Part shown: in pieces, positions 1-10,235 of the stretch
Layout of the letters: each line of letters starts with the position of its first letter
How positions within the stretch are numbered: the stretch's first letter is position 1
Assembly: GCA_040954595.2 (NCBI GenBank)
Contig: CM082590.2
Coordinates: 4,774,001-4,838,000, forward strand
Length of the DNA: 64,000 bases
Direction of reading: 5' to 3'
DNA from: Balanoglossus misakiensis
Lineage: Eukaryota > Hemichordata
Made by a program: the position numbers and the translations under genes
The notes under the pieces: generated by a model
Seen by the model: the letters and a program-made list of their open reading frames with translations, nothing else
What the model was told of the DNA's origin: nothing
Databases searched by the model: none

Positions 1-1672
1 GTCTCAAAGATAGGATTGGCATCGACCGTCATGAGTCAACACCTGCCTGTACAACACCTGACCCGATAGAAGGAGTAGTTTTGATTCAAAGGACAATGAC
101 AAATTATATGGCACCTCCTTATGATCAATTGTATTAGGTGACAGACAGGAGTTGGCAGATGCTGGAGGCCGACAGACAATCGCCCTATCTGATATACTCC
201 ACATCACTAAAAGTGGAGATAGAAAGTCTCAAAGATAGGATTGGCATCGACCGTTATGAGTCAACACCTGCCTGTACAACACCTGACCCGATAGAGGGAG
301 TAGTTTTGATTCAAAGGACAATGACAAATTATATGGCACCTCCTTATGATCAATTGTATTAGGTGACAGACAGGAGTTGGCAGATGCTGGAGGCCGACAG
401 ACAATCGCCCTATCTGATATACTCCACATCACTGAAAGTGGAGATAGAAAGTCTCAAAGATAGGATTGGCATCGACCGTCATGAGTCAACACCTGCCTGT
501 ACAACACCTGACCAAATAGAGGGAGTAGTTTTGATTCAAAGGACAATGACAAATTATATGGCACCTCCTTATGATCAATTGTATTAGGTGACAGACAGGA
601 GTTGGCAGATGCTGGAGGCCGACAGACAATCGCCCTATCTGATACTCTCCACATCACTGAAAGTGGAGATAGAAAGTCTCAAAGATAGGATTGGCATCGA
701 CCGTCATGAGTCAACACCTGCCTGTACAACACCTGACCCTATAGAGGGAGTACTTTTGATTCAAAGGGCAATGACAAATTATATGGCACCTCCTTATGAT
801 CAATTGTATTAGGTGACAGACAGGTGTTGGCAGATGCTGGAGGCCGACAGACAATCGCCCTATCTGATACTCTCCACATCACTGAAAGTGGAGATAGAAA
901 GTCTCAAAGATAGGATTGGCATCGACCGTCATGAGTCAACACCTGCCTGTACAACATCTGACCCGATAGAGGGAGTAGTTTTCATTCAAAGGACAATGAC
1001 AAATTATATGGCACCTCCTTATGATCAATTGTATTAGGTGACAGACAGGTGTTGGCAGATGCTGGAGGCCGACAGACAATCGCCCTATCTGATACTCTCC
1101 ACATCACTGAAAGTGGAGATAGAAAGTCTCAAAGATAGGATTGGCATCGACCGTCATGAGTCAACACCTGTCTGTACAACACCTGACCCGATAGAGGGAG
1201 TAGTTTTGATTCAATGGACAATGACAAATTATATGGCACCTCCTTATGATCAATTGTATTAGGTGACAGACAGGTGTTGGCAGATGCTGGAGGCCGACAG
1301 ACAATCGCCCTATCTGATACTCTCCACATCACTGAAAGTGGAGATAGAAAGTCTCAAAGATAGGATTGGCATCGACCGTCATGAGTCAACACCTGCCTGT
1401 ACAACACCTGACCTGATAGAGGGAGTACTTTTGATTCAATGGACAATGACAAATTATATGGCACCTCCTTATGATCAATTGTATTAGGTGACAGACAGGT
1501 GTTGGCAGATGCTGGAGGCCGACAGACAATCGCCCTATCTGATACTCTCCACATCACTGAAAGTGGAGATAGAAAGTCTCAAAGATAGGATTGGCATCGA
1601 CCGTCATCAGTCAACACCTGCCTGTACAACACCTGACCAAATAGAGGGAATAGTTTTGATTCAAAGGACAAT
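1..1672. repeat. 225-bp tandem repeat array (about 7.4 copies, runs off the left edge)
   Basis: Near-identical 225-bp units follow head to tail; for example the string ttaggtgacagacagg recurs every 225 bp from about 133 to 1483. Units differ by scattered single bases, and neighbouring units share variants (for instance gagttggcag in the first units and tgttggcag in later ones), as expected when units spread by local duplication. 225 is a multiple of three, so every unit shows the same 74-codon plus-strand frame ending in TAG and a 67-codon minus-strand frame. The regular stop in each unit argues against one long protein. The array decays at about 1672, where the last unit diverges. Confidence 0.95.
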
Positions 1673-1930
1673 GGCAAATAGATACATTGTATCCTCAACA
1701 CAATTTACGACAAAAACTACAATGGAAAGAAGACCATTGTGCAAACTCATACTGTTTTAGGAGTGCTTGGTTAAAATAGTGTTCAGGCATTTTCAAGACT
1801 TTTTATAAAATTGTGCATTTCAAATTCAAAGATTATGAAGATTAACTACTTGAGAAAATGGGAGTTGATCAGAACACATGGTGTAGGTCTAGAGTGTCAT
1901 GGAATAAAATATAAAAGTGGAAGATTGTAC
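1673..1930. other. Unannotated spacer / intron sequence
   Basis: Lies between the satellite array and the first ankyrin exon. It begins with about 90 bp of diverged sequence in frame with the last satellite unit, then AT-rich DNA. No feature seen. Confidence 0.5.
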
Positions 1931-2044
1931 CTTATTTTTGCAGTCAATATCAGCTCCATATTGCAACAATAGTTTCACAACTTTTCCATAATCCTTCCGA
2001 GACTCTTCACCCATTGCTGCCATGTGAAGTGCTGTGTCGCCATC
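1931..2044 (-). CDS. Ankyrin-repeat exon (partial gene A, most 3' exon seen)
   Basis: On the minus strand a 114-bp open exon (38 codons) reads DGDTALHMAA then KVVKLLLQYGADID, the ankyrin TALHxAA and LLLxxGAD signatures. It has a GATAG acceptor side at 2045-2046 and a GT donor at 1929-1930, and is phase 0 at both ends. It is five codons longer than the 33-residue repeat unit of its neighbours, the extra residues falling in the loop after the first helix. The gene continues to the left past the satellite array or out of the window. Function is unknown beyond protein binding by ankyrin repeats. Confidence 0.85.
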
Positions 2045-2807
2045 CTATACAAGAAACAAAAACAGACAACATCATGTAAGAGGTACAACAAGAAAAGTTC
2101 TGCATAAACAGCTCAACCAAACATACAACCAACGTTAACACTGAATTGATAATTAACCTCTAGTTTTTCAACAGTATTTAGGATGCTTATATCATTTTTG
2201 AGTTGGATGTCTCCACGTCAATGTAGCTTTAAATAATTGAGTTGAATTCAATGAATGCATTGTGTGTATTTCGTCCACCATGTCAGAATGTTGAATTTCA
2301 GACAACAGATAAATTTCCTCATAACGATGAACAATTTAAAGAAAATATGGGTAGTAGATTGTGCCTTTATTCATCTTGACAGTTTTGAGGGAAAAACTGA
2401 TTTGGATCAATTTGTAAAGATCTGCATAAGACCAGAAAATTTACATGGATGGGAAATCTTTATTTAGACAAAAGACTAGAGATGACATTGATGACCATTA
2501 ATGTTCAGAAAGTGTTTGTTTGAGTAAAATACTGTGTTTTGATTCGCATAGAGCACCTAAGTTACTGGTATCATTATCAGAGGTACAGAACTTGTCTGTG
2601 GTCATCCATTATTATGAAGCAGTTTCCTTGTGAGTAATTTCTTGCCAACACCGTTCTGGTGAGTATTTCTGTATGTAATGGAGGAGGAGCATGAGAACAA
2701 TAACATTTGAAATGTTCTGTGAGGTTTCCTAAACGAACAAACAAACAAACAAACAAATATTCCTATACCGATAGAATTAACCTGCAGAAGCCAAGGTTGG
2801 TATTTAC
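2045..2807 (-). other. Intron of gene A with a partial duplicate of the neighbouring unit
   Basis: No exon recognised. About 2672-2800 repeats the intron sequence also found at about 2912-3045 (ggaggaggagcatgagaac, an AAAC run, and cctgcagaagccaagg), so an exon-intron unit was copied here but its exon is missing. Confidence 0.6.
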
Positions 2808-2906
2808 CTTGTTTTGTATGGTCACATCAGCTTTGTGTTCCAATAACAATCTGAGACCGCCTTCATTGTTATACTTTGCTGCATGATGCAAAGGGGTGTT
2901 TCCATC
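2808..2906 (-). CDS. Ankyrin-repeat exon (gene A)
   Basis: This 99-bp exon (33 codons, phase 0/0) reads DGNTPLHHAAKYNNEGG followed by LRLLLEHKADVTIQNK, a canonical ankyrin repeat. The acceptor AG is at 2907-2908 and the donor GT at 2806-2807. The exon at 3054-3152 is a close duplicate, and the flanking introns match as well, so the whole exon-intron unit of about 246 bp was duplicated. Confidence 0.9.
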
Positions 2907-3053
2907 CTGTTTGTAATGGAGGAGGAGCATGAGAACAATGTCATGACATTTGAAACATACTGTTAGGTTTCCTAAACAAACAAACAAACAAACAAACAAA
3001 TAAATGTTTCTATACTAATAGAATGAACCTGCAGAAGCCAGGTTGGTATTTAC

Positions 3054-3152
3054 CTTGTTTTGTATGGTCACATCATCTTTGTGTTCCAATGACAATCTGA
3101 CACAGCCTTCATTGTCAGACCTTGCTGCAGAGTGCAAAAGGGTGTCTCCTCT
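3054..3152 (-). CDS. Ankyrin-repeat exon (gene A), duplicate of 2808-2906
   Basis: This 99-bp exon reads RGDTLLHSAARSDNEGC then VRLSLEHKDDVTIQNK. Acceptor AG is at 3153-3154 and donor GT at 3052-3053. Compared with its sister exon it has lost consensus residues (TPLHHAA became TLLHSAA, LLLEHKAD became LSLEHKDD), so it may be under weaker constraint. The splice signals remain intact. Confidence 0.85.
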
Positions 3153-4003
3153 CTGTAAGTAATGAAGGAGGAGCTTGAGAACAATGTCATAAAATTTGAA
3201 ATGTAATGAGAGGTTTCTTAAAACAAACAAATAAATATAAAAATGTAATGTGAAGTGTAAACAAACAAACAATATATAAACCAACATATAAATAAATAAA
3301 ACTATCAAAAGTATCAGCCATATTGCAAAAACAACCAAGAATGGCATACTGACTGATTTGAAAGGATAATCCACAGTCCTTCAACACAAAATGAAAATTG
3401 CCGACTGTTAAAGTGAATACAGATTCAAGTATGACAGTGAAGAATCTCAATTGATTCTAACAGCGAGGAAAACACTTTGATCGGTGATATAGTTTTTGAA
3501 ATTGGATGTTTTAGTCTCCATAGCTTAGTTAGGGGTGGACCATTTGATATTCAGGGTGGGAGAGATCTGGAAGTTTAAAAAAAAAGATTGCCAGTAAAAT
3601 TTTAGAGATGGCTTGAAAACACAAACCACAAAAAAAATCCATAGAAATTTATTAATTTCTGGAACATATTTATTCATTCAGGCACAAACTGTGTCAACTT
3701 CTCTGGCCAAATTGTAAAGAGAGTTAAATTTAGAGTACAATGTTTCCTACTGTCCTTCCTATGGCTGGATCCCAAGGCTATCATGGTTATTAAAACTAAA
3801 TCAGTACGGGTAATAATTTTTGGATTTTCCCTCTTCTTGTTCAGGGGTTAGCTTGTTTCTTCCCACTGAATTTGGATCATGCAAAGTAATTTTGGAGGAA
3901 AATAAGATAGTGTTGTAATTAGGTCTTTTTAAAAGGCATTTTATAAAATTATTCATTTATGTTGCCACGTTATCCAAATGAAGTAATAAGTCAGTTCATG
4001 TAC
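3153..4003 (-). other. Intron of gene A
   Basis: AT-rich, with an imperfect AAAC run near 3215-3270. Sequence from about 3964 (ccacgttatccaaatgaag) begins the duplicated intron unit described for 4004-6963. No further exon seen. Confidence 0.5.
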
Positions 4004-4102
4004 CTCATTCTTCGCATTGACATCTGCACCATGGCTAATCAACACCCTGACAGCATCCAATTGACCTCCCCAGGACGCTACATGCAATGCTGTGGAACCA
4101 TT
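4004..4102 (-). CDS. Ankyrin-repeat exon (gene A)
   Basis: This 99-bp exon (33 codons, phase 0/0) reads NGSTALHVASWGGQLDAV then RVLISHGADVNAKNE, a textbook ankyrin repeat. Acceptor AG is at 4103-4104 and donor GT at 4002-4003. It is paralogous to the exons at 6479-6577 and 6865-6963, and the intron just upstream (4105-4366) matches 6580-6840 almost base for base. Confidence 0.92.
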
Positions 4103-4180
4103 CTGGAATGAAGACGTTTAAAGTTGGAATAAAAATGACATCACCAATCTGATACTTGAAATGTGGCAACCGCTCAATCT

Positions 4181-4217
4181 AATATTCATTTCTTGTTAAC
4201 AACAAGAAATGAATATT
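4181..4217. repeat. Perfect 17-bp-arm hairpin in the duplicated intron (also at 6656-6692)
   Basis: aatattcatttcttgtt is followed by aac and then its exact reverse complement. The same hairpin is preserved at 6656-6692 in the duplicated copy of the intron. Confidence 0.9.
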
Positions 4218-4361
4218 CACACACTCCTAGCAGCAAGATAAAGAATTTGACTCTACAAATAAATGTTTCATGATTTCCATCTGACTGTCAATTAAAGAAT
4301 CATCAAAAGTTTCCAATGTGGTCATGAAGTTGTAAGTACACGTGTAGCCACGTTATCCATC

Positions 4362-5943
4362 ATGAATATATATTCCTTGCTGAAAAAAGAAATAGAATCT
4401 AATGATCTGTCAGTGAAAAGCTGTAAGGGGTTGTCAACAGATGGGGCTGCTGTCATGGTTGCCAGTAGAAGTGGTGTTGCAAGCAAATTTAAGTCTGACA
4501 ATAATTTGATCATTAGTGTGCATTGTGTTTGCCACAGGTTGGCATTGGCTTGTACTGACAGTAATACAAACATAAAGTATGTGAAGGATGTGTCCATAAT
4601 AATTTGGCAGCTTTGGCAGTTCTTTGAAAATTCCCCAAAGAGGTTAACAGCATTCCTGAAATGCAAGAAAAGCTTGCAAAAATAAAGTTAACCTCTGACA
4701 AGACAAGAGTCAGAAAATTGTCATGCACAGACTTAAAAAAGCTGGCAACACCAGGTGGTTGAGTTTCAATCTAGCTGTAGAGGCAACTCTGAGGGATTTG
4801 GAGGCATTGCTCCTTACTCTGAATGACTTTGAAGATGATGCACTTGCATGTGGCCTGCTCAAGAAAATAAAGTTGGTTAAATTTGTTGGCACATTGTATA
4901 TATTGCAGTCTGTATTGTCCATTTTGTCAGAGCTGTCTCTTGTGTTTCAAAGAGATCAAGTTAACTTCTCCCTCATTGCAAGCATGGTTTCAGCAACTAA
5001 AAATAAACTGAAACAGATTCTCAGACAATGTGCCAATAAAGAAGTTTGTGTCTGATATTGACTCATTCACAAATATATCTTCTGAGCTATGTTTCCAGGG
5101 CAGCGGCAAGCTTGATCTTGAAAGTCTGATGAGAAAGTACATTGGTGCTCTCATAGAGAATATAGATAGTAGGTTTGCTGAGTCATCTCCAGTGCTCACT
5201 GCACTGTCTGTCTTTGACCCATTGAGTATGCCAAGTAAAGAAAATGCAACTTTTAGTTCATATGGGGAAGCACATATCAAAGTACTTGCTGATCACTTTT
5301 ACCAAAATGAGGAAGTTGCTGTAAAAGAAAACAAAACACAGAAATTAGTGAAAGAGTTTACACAACTTAAATACTACTATGTAGATTACATGAAGGCAAA
5401 TATGCCTACTGATGTTGAGGAATGTAAAGGCACTGTTACACCAACTCAGTGGCTCTTGACTGAGTTAGTGAGATGTGACAGCTTAACCCCATTTTTCCCA
5501 GAGATAACTATAATAGCTGAAGCTGCACTCTGTGTTCCTGTGAGTAATGCTTGGCCTGAAAGGGGTGCAAGCACTTTGAAGAATGTCAAAACTAGATTGA
5601 GAAGTAGACTGTCAAGTGAAATGTTAGAATCTATAATGCATGTCCCCCAGTTGCCAGTGCTGAGGCAGAACAGATAATATCTCGAGCTGTAGAACAGTGG
5701 GAACAAGCCAAAAGTAGAAGATACCGCACAAAAGTACAGGTGCATGTACCATCATCATGTGTAGACAGTGACTCTGATGGTGCTCCAGGTGGGGCCATTT
5801 ATGCTGATGCTTCAGTGCAGGTTGATATTGAGGTTGAGACTGAGGAGGAAAGTGTTTCCATACAACATGAAGTTACAGAAGTGTCAAGTGCTTTAGGGTT
5901 ATCAGAGAACTCAGACCCAGATAGTGATTTTGAATTTGATTGA
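4362..5943 (+). pseudogene. Broken hAT-superfamily transposase (ZNF862-like group), inserted antisense in gene A intron
   Basis: Four plus-strand frames in a row make one decayed protein. The first (4362-4685) has STDGAAVMVASRSGVASKF and CVCHRLALA, matching the hAT catalytic-domain GxDGA and CxxH regions. The second (4723-5055) has NTRWLSFNLAVEATLRDL. The third (from about 5045 to 5677) ends in VSNAWPERGASTLKNVKTRL, the C-terminal hAT dimerisation region. The fourth runs to 5943 with an acidic tail. Frame breaks lie near 4686-4722, 5040 and 5640. The apparent start ATG at 4362 lies in host intron sequence (catgaa, shared with the duplicate at 6838), so the true N-terminus, including any BED zinc finger, is missing. 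Cut-and-paste transposition is the family's known role; this copy cannot encode it. It could alternatively be a decaying host gene derived from hAT. Confidence 0.85.
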
Positions 5944-6462
5944 AGACTGTATTGTAACATGATACATAACTAGTGCTGTAATAAAAGGTTGAAACACTCA
6001 AATGAGTTTACGTGTATGTGTTTGTGTGTAGAATGAATTGGGGGGGGGGGGGGTTCAAAGGTCAACATGTCCCTGGCCCCCGCATGATTGGCCCCCTACT
6101 TTGCAACTATGACCCTCTACAGTGAAGCTTAGGAATAGCTTTCCAACTGCACCAACACTGGGTCAGCTCTGTTTAAACACTGGGTCAACTCTGGGTTGGC
6201 ACCCTATTGGCGCTCTAATTAGCACCTATTGGGCTTGTGTTTAACTGGGGTGTGCCAAAACAATAGGGTGCCCCAAGATTTCACACTGAACAATGCCAAG
6301 TGCCAGGGCCAACAGATTCACACCTTTGTAACACTTGTAACCCATGGGCTAACACTGTGCTGACCCATTATAAACACCATGTCAGCAAGTTGTTAGCAAA
6401 TTGGAAAGCTATTCCTAAGCTGTACTGTACTTCATATTTTAGTGAAACCCCTGTGAATTAAT
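4367..6462 (+). mobile_element. About 2.1-kb insertion containing the hAT remnant and a nested MITE
   Basis: The duplicated introns of gene A allow the insertion to be mapped. Sequence up to catgaa at 4366 matches the intron copy ending near 6842, and sequence from about 6464 (agtcagttcacgtac) matches again from about 6851. Everything between is extra. Clear 8-bp target duplications expected of hAT are not visible at the two junctions, so the ends have been eroded. The stretch 5944-6117 has a poly-G run at about 6041-6052 and no gene. Confidence 0.75.
6118..6429. mobile_element. 312-bp MITE with 29-bp terminal inverted repeats, nested in the hAT insertion
   Basis: tacagtgaagcttaggaata at 6118 and the reverse complement of the right end (through 6429) match at 27 of 29 positions. 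Both ends read TA-CAGT, so a Tc1/mariner-like TA target is plausible. The interior is also partly palindromic (ggcaccctattgg at 6199 against caatagggtgcc at about 6262). Confidence 0.8.
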
Positions 6463-6478
6463 TAGTCAGTTCACGTAC

Positions 6479-6577
6479 CCTATCCTGCGCATTGACATCT
6501 GCACCATGGCTAATCAACTCTCTCACAGCATCCAATTTACCTCTCCCGGACGCTTCAAGCAATGCTGTATAACCAAT
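6479..6577 (-). CDS. Ankyrin-repeat exon (gene A), divergent
   Basis: This 99-bp exon reads IGYTALLEASGRGKLDAV then RELISHGADVNAQDR. Acceptor AG is at 6578-6579 and donor GT at 6477-6478. The usual TALHxA has become TALLEA, losing the conserved histidine that caps the first helix. It belongs to the same duplication family as 4004-4102 and 6865-6963. Phase 0 at both ends keeps the frame if it is skipped or included. Confidence 0.85.
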
Positions 6578-6864
6578 CTGGAATGAAGACGTTTAAAGTT
6601 GGAATAAAAATGACATCACCAATCTGATACTTGAAATGTGTCAACTGCTCAATCTAATATTCATTTCTTGTTAACAACAAGAAATGAATATTCACACACT
6701 CCTAGCAGCAAATGAAAGATCAAATTTGACTCTAGAAATAAAAGTTTCATGATTTCCATCTGACTGTCAATAAAAGAATCATCCAGTTTCCACTGTGGTC
6801 ATGAAGTTGTAAGTACACGTGTAGCCACGTTATCCATCATGAAGTAATAAGTCAGTTCACGTAC

Positions 6865-6963
6865 CTCATTCTTCGCATTGACATCTGCACCATGGCTAAT
6901 CAACTCTCTCATAGCATCCAGTTGACCTCCCCTGGACGCTTCATGCAATGCTGTGGTACCCAT
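6865..6963 (-). CDS. Ankyrin-repeat exon (gene A), most 5' exon seen
   Basis: This 99-bp exon reads MGTTALHEASRGGQLDAM then RELISHGADVNAKNE. Acceptor AG is at 6964-6965 and donor GT at 6863-6864. It happens to begin with ATG, but a good acceptor (cattccag) directly precedes it, so I read it as an internal exon. I could not find the upstream exons of gene A between here and 20350; transposon insertions may have separated or removed them. Confidence 0.88.
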
Positions 6964-6965
6964 CT

Positions 6966-7339
6966 GGAATGAAGACGTTTAAAGTTGGAATAAAAATGAC
7001 ATCATTAATCTGATACTTGAAATGTGAGTCAACTGCTTGATGAAGAAGCTCTAGGAATTTCATCACAATGAGCTTCAGTCACTCTATAAAAAATCGCGTC
7101 AAGGACACGGTGGTCCCATTTAGGGATTACACAGAAGAAGTCTACATCGGATTACATATACAGACAGACGCACACACACACATAGAGAGATCAACAGGCA
7201 AACACTGACTGACCCATAAGCTGCCAATGGTGTCCTGTACATACACCAAATAGAACAGCTGGTCTCTTTAATACTTAGCCAGTTATGTAAACATGCAGGA
7301 ATTTGTTGTGTGTACAAATGACAGTAGGGGTGCCTCTCT
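6966..7339. other. Intergenic or intron DNA, no gene seen
   Basis: The first 60 bp continue the duplicated intron of gene A (gaatgaagacgtttaaag). The rest is unique sequence without a supported exon. Confidence 0.4.
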
Positions 7340-7850
7340 TAAGTGCCTTTCTCACGTGCCGTCAACGCCGCCCCAGCGGCTGCCCTAGGGCGGCGTTAAT
7401 TTGTAAGTGCCACGTGTGAAAAGGTGAGAGCGGCCCTGCGCCGCTCTTTTTTTGTGACGGTGTTGAGGGGTGGGACCTGGGTCGGGGCGCCGCACTAAAC
7501 AGCGATTCAAATCACGTGTGAACAGAAACACCGCACTAAACGCCGATCTAAACGCACTCTGCCGACGCGGTTTGTCTCATTAAGCGCTGCATTAAGCGTT
7601 GAGGTTCACTTTACTAAAACAATGGCCGAAGCAGTGTCTCGAGGCAACAATTGGAGTGACGCGGAAATGGCCAAGGCACATACAAAGGAATTGCAAACTC
7701 GACCTCCGACGACGATTTAGTAGCATGGACTGCAGTCTTCCAGGCGCAACCTCCAATGAAAGGTTACCATAAACCGGTATCGGTTCATTCAAATGCCCAT
7801 GAAATCGGCGTCGGCGACGTTTAAAAAGCAAATTCAGGAGTACCATATAC
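7340..7850 (+). pseudogene. GC-rich transposon remnant with possible Myb/SANT-like N-terminus
   Basis: This stretch is far richer in CpG than its surroundings. An ATG at 7622 opens a 32-codon frame ending at 7720 that begins MAEAVSRGNNWSDAE; a tryptophan followed by an acidic helix start is how Myb/SANT-like DNA-binding proteins of PIF/Harbinger elements often begin. Downstream, about 7730-7850, other frames resemble the rest of such a domain (FKKQIQEY), but stops and shifts intervene. The upstream part repeats cacgtgtgaa at about 7412 and 7513. The family assignment is tentative; a truncated host first exon is the alternative. Confidence 0.3.
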
Positions 7851-7851
7851 A

Positions 7852-7896
7852 GTAGCTCTGGACTTATTCGCTGTTTGGGTATAAGTCCAGAGCTAC
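7852..7896. repeat. Perfect 16-bp-arm hairpin
   Basis: gtagctctggacttat at 7852-7867 is exactly complementary to ataagtccagagctac at 7881-7896, with a 13-nt loop. The string catatacagta flanks the hairpin on both sides (from 7844 and from about 7896), like a target-site or slippage duplication. Confidence 0.85.
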
Positions 7897-7899
7897 ATA

Positions 7900-8628
7900 T
7901 ACAGTAAACACATCACTGAATCCGCCATTGTCACCTTTAGCCACGCTGCTGTGGACGCATTGAGTGCGGTGATCCCGTCCCTTTTATACACATGTGAATG
8001 CAAAACTATTTGAGTCGCTGATAAGAAATGTTTACCAACTTTTATAATCCCAAAAAGGGCGCCCTAATCATTGCACTATGTAGTGGTAATTGCTCTTCAA
8101 GAGATAAAAAAATTTGCGGTATAAGACAAAATATCCTACAAAATATAGAAGTTCCAAATTACCTATGATATGATTCAATAATATTTCTAAAGAAGCCAAT
8201 CCCATTAACTTACGACTCAAATTTTAAAATAATCAGCCATACAGTGTACACTTTCTGAGAAATATAATTTTTTACCAAAATTCAAAAATACGCACAAAAA
8301 ATACAAGATATTGTCCCCACAAAACATTGACACTTTAATCATAGGTTTTGTAAATCATCATGAGAACTCACCCAGGAAAGTAATGGGGATAGAGGGTCTG
8401 AGAAAGAGTATTGACCGAAAATGGCAAAAATCACTCCAAAAATATACTATTGAATTCTTCACCTTGATTTGAAAAACATACATGCAAATCTTACCAAATT
8501 TCAATGCAATCTGACAAGCGGTTTTAGAGGGAAAAAAAATTACCAAAAAAGGCAAAAATTGCTCCAAAATTATAAATATGCAAATTTTGCAACAATTTAA
8601 ACAAAACTATAGTAACTCAGATCACCTA
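7900..8628. other. AT-rich DNA without recognisable genes
   Basis: No coding signal or clear repeat was seen on either strand. Confidence 0.4.
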
Positions 8629-10235
8629 CAGTAAAACCTGTCAAAACCGGACCCTGGTAAAGCGGACCACTGTCCATACCGAACGATTTTTTCAGTCCCT
8701 GCCCACTCCCATAGACGCCCTGTGTTAAAAAACCTCTGCAGACCGGCCACTGTCTACTGTGGAAACCGGACGGGATTTCGAGCGAAAACCGGACGGAACG
8801 ACTTTTTGAAGACGGCATCTTTTCAAGTTTCTTTGTTCTTGCTACATTAAAGATATGATGAATCACTGTCTTTTGTCTTTGAGTTTTGTTTTGACCAATT
8901 TAACAAGCAATCAACGGCGTGGAGCTGTCACTCAAGCAAGGCGTGAACGCATTCTATTGTTCGACTCGTTTGTCGCATATTTTTGACAAGTGGAGTGTCA
9001 CCGCAGTAATGAGCTCTGTTGCCGGCTGATCAAACATAACGTTTCCCGGTGTCATTTTTTTCGGACGGTCAAAGCTATGAAGGCACATTCAATCAGAGTG
9101 ATGTGTGAAATTTTCGGGACATCAAACATACAGGAATGATAAAAGGAGACCCATTCCTTCGAATTTCACCACTTCGTGTTCGTTCACTGTACGAATCACA
9201 ACGCCGTCTCGCTCTCCATCAAACGTATTCAAATCAAATGATGTCTGCCCCACCAGCGAAGCGTAGAAGAAGAGAACTTACTCTTTCTGATAAGATTAAG
9301 CTTATCAAAGAGGCCGAGTCATCATCGCTGACGATGAAGAAATTAGGCGAAAAGTATAACATCGGAAAGTCAACCGTGTCCGACATCATCAAGAAGAAAG
9401 CCGAGTACGTCACGCAATTTGAAGCCAACGCTGATGCCAATCGACAACGCCTCCACCAGACAGAGAAGTTCCGTGAAGTAAACAGTTTCACGTGGGACTG
9501 GTTTCAGCAAGCGAGGGCCAAAAATATTCCAATTTCTGGTCCCTTGCTGCAAGAGAAAGCTTTATTTTTTGCCAGCAGGTTGCAGGTCCCCGACTTCAAG
9601 GCTTCGAACGGATGGTTGGAGAGTTGGCGAAGTCGCTACAACGTCAGGTCACTTAAGGTCAACGGTGAAAGTGCTGACGTCTCACAAGATGTTGTGGACG
9701 ATTTCCGAACGCGCCTGCCCATGCTGTGTGAAGGATTTGCACCGAGTGACATTTATAACTGCGATGAAAGTGGTGTGTTCTACAGGGCATTGCCAGATCG
9801 GACTTTAGCTTCCAGAACTGAAGATTGTAAAGGCGGTAAAGTGTCTAAAGAACGCCTTACAGTGCTGTTTGCCTGCAGTTTAACGGGTGACAAACTAACG
9901 CCGCTCGTGATCGGTAAAGCCGCGAAGCCACGCTGTTTTCGCAACATCGACATCGGCTCTCTACCTGTCACAAGAAAGCCTGGATGACAACCGTTCTATT
10001 CACCGAGTGGTTGCAAGATGTCAACTCTATGATGCGAAGGCGGAAAAGGAAGATTCTGATGTTTCTTGACAACTGTACGTCCCACGCTCCAGACATCAGA
10101 TTATCGAACGTAACTTTGAAATTTCTGCCTGCCAACACCACCTCGCGCTTACAGCCCCTCGACCAAGGAATCATCAGAGCTTTTAAGGCACGCTACCGAA
10201 AACACCTCCTACGGTCTGTTATCGCCAAGATTGAC
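8629..10235 (+). mobile_element. pogo/Tigger-type DNA transposon, 3' part replaced
   Basis: The left end is TA-CAGTAAAACCTGTCAAAACC at 8627-8648, typical of pogo/Tigger terminal repeats, followed by subterminal copies of aaccggac (about 8643 and 8763). A transposase gene follows. The element is interrupted at about 10235, where a Ty3/gypsy sequence takes over. A matching right end (TTTACTG then TA at 11505-11513) is too short to be sure of. Confidence 0.8.
9136..9987 (+). pseudogene. pogo/Tigger transposase, N-terminal and first catalytic part (frameshifted)
   Basis: The 283-codon frame has a basic stretch and a helix-turn-helix (LTLSDKIKLIKEAE to IGKSTVSDIIKKK, residues about 50-90), then a CENP-B-type second DNA-binding domain (EKALFFASRL, GWLESWRSRYNVRS), then the start of the DDE_1 domain with the first catalytic aspartate in YNCDESGVFYRALPDRTLA. 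The likely true start is the second ATG at 9238 (MMSAPPAKRRRR), as in relatives. The frame breaks at about 9975: SLPVT runs into a stop while KKAWM, which should follow after a few residues, lies in another frame, so a short deletion occurred. The role is cut-and-paste transposition at TA sites, now inactive. Confidence 0.9.

Noticed and set aside
138-1760. Series of 74-codon and 67-codon ORFs
   Set aside because: They repeat with the 225-bp satellite and each unit has a stop; they are repeat artefacts, not separate genes.
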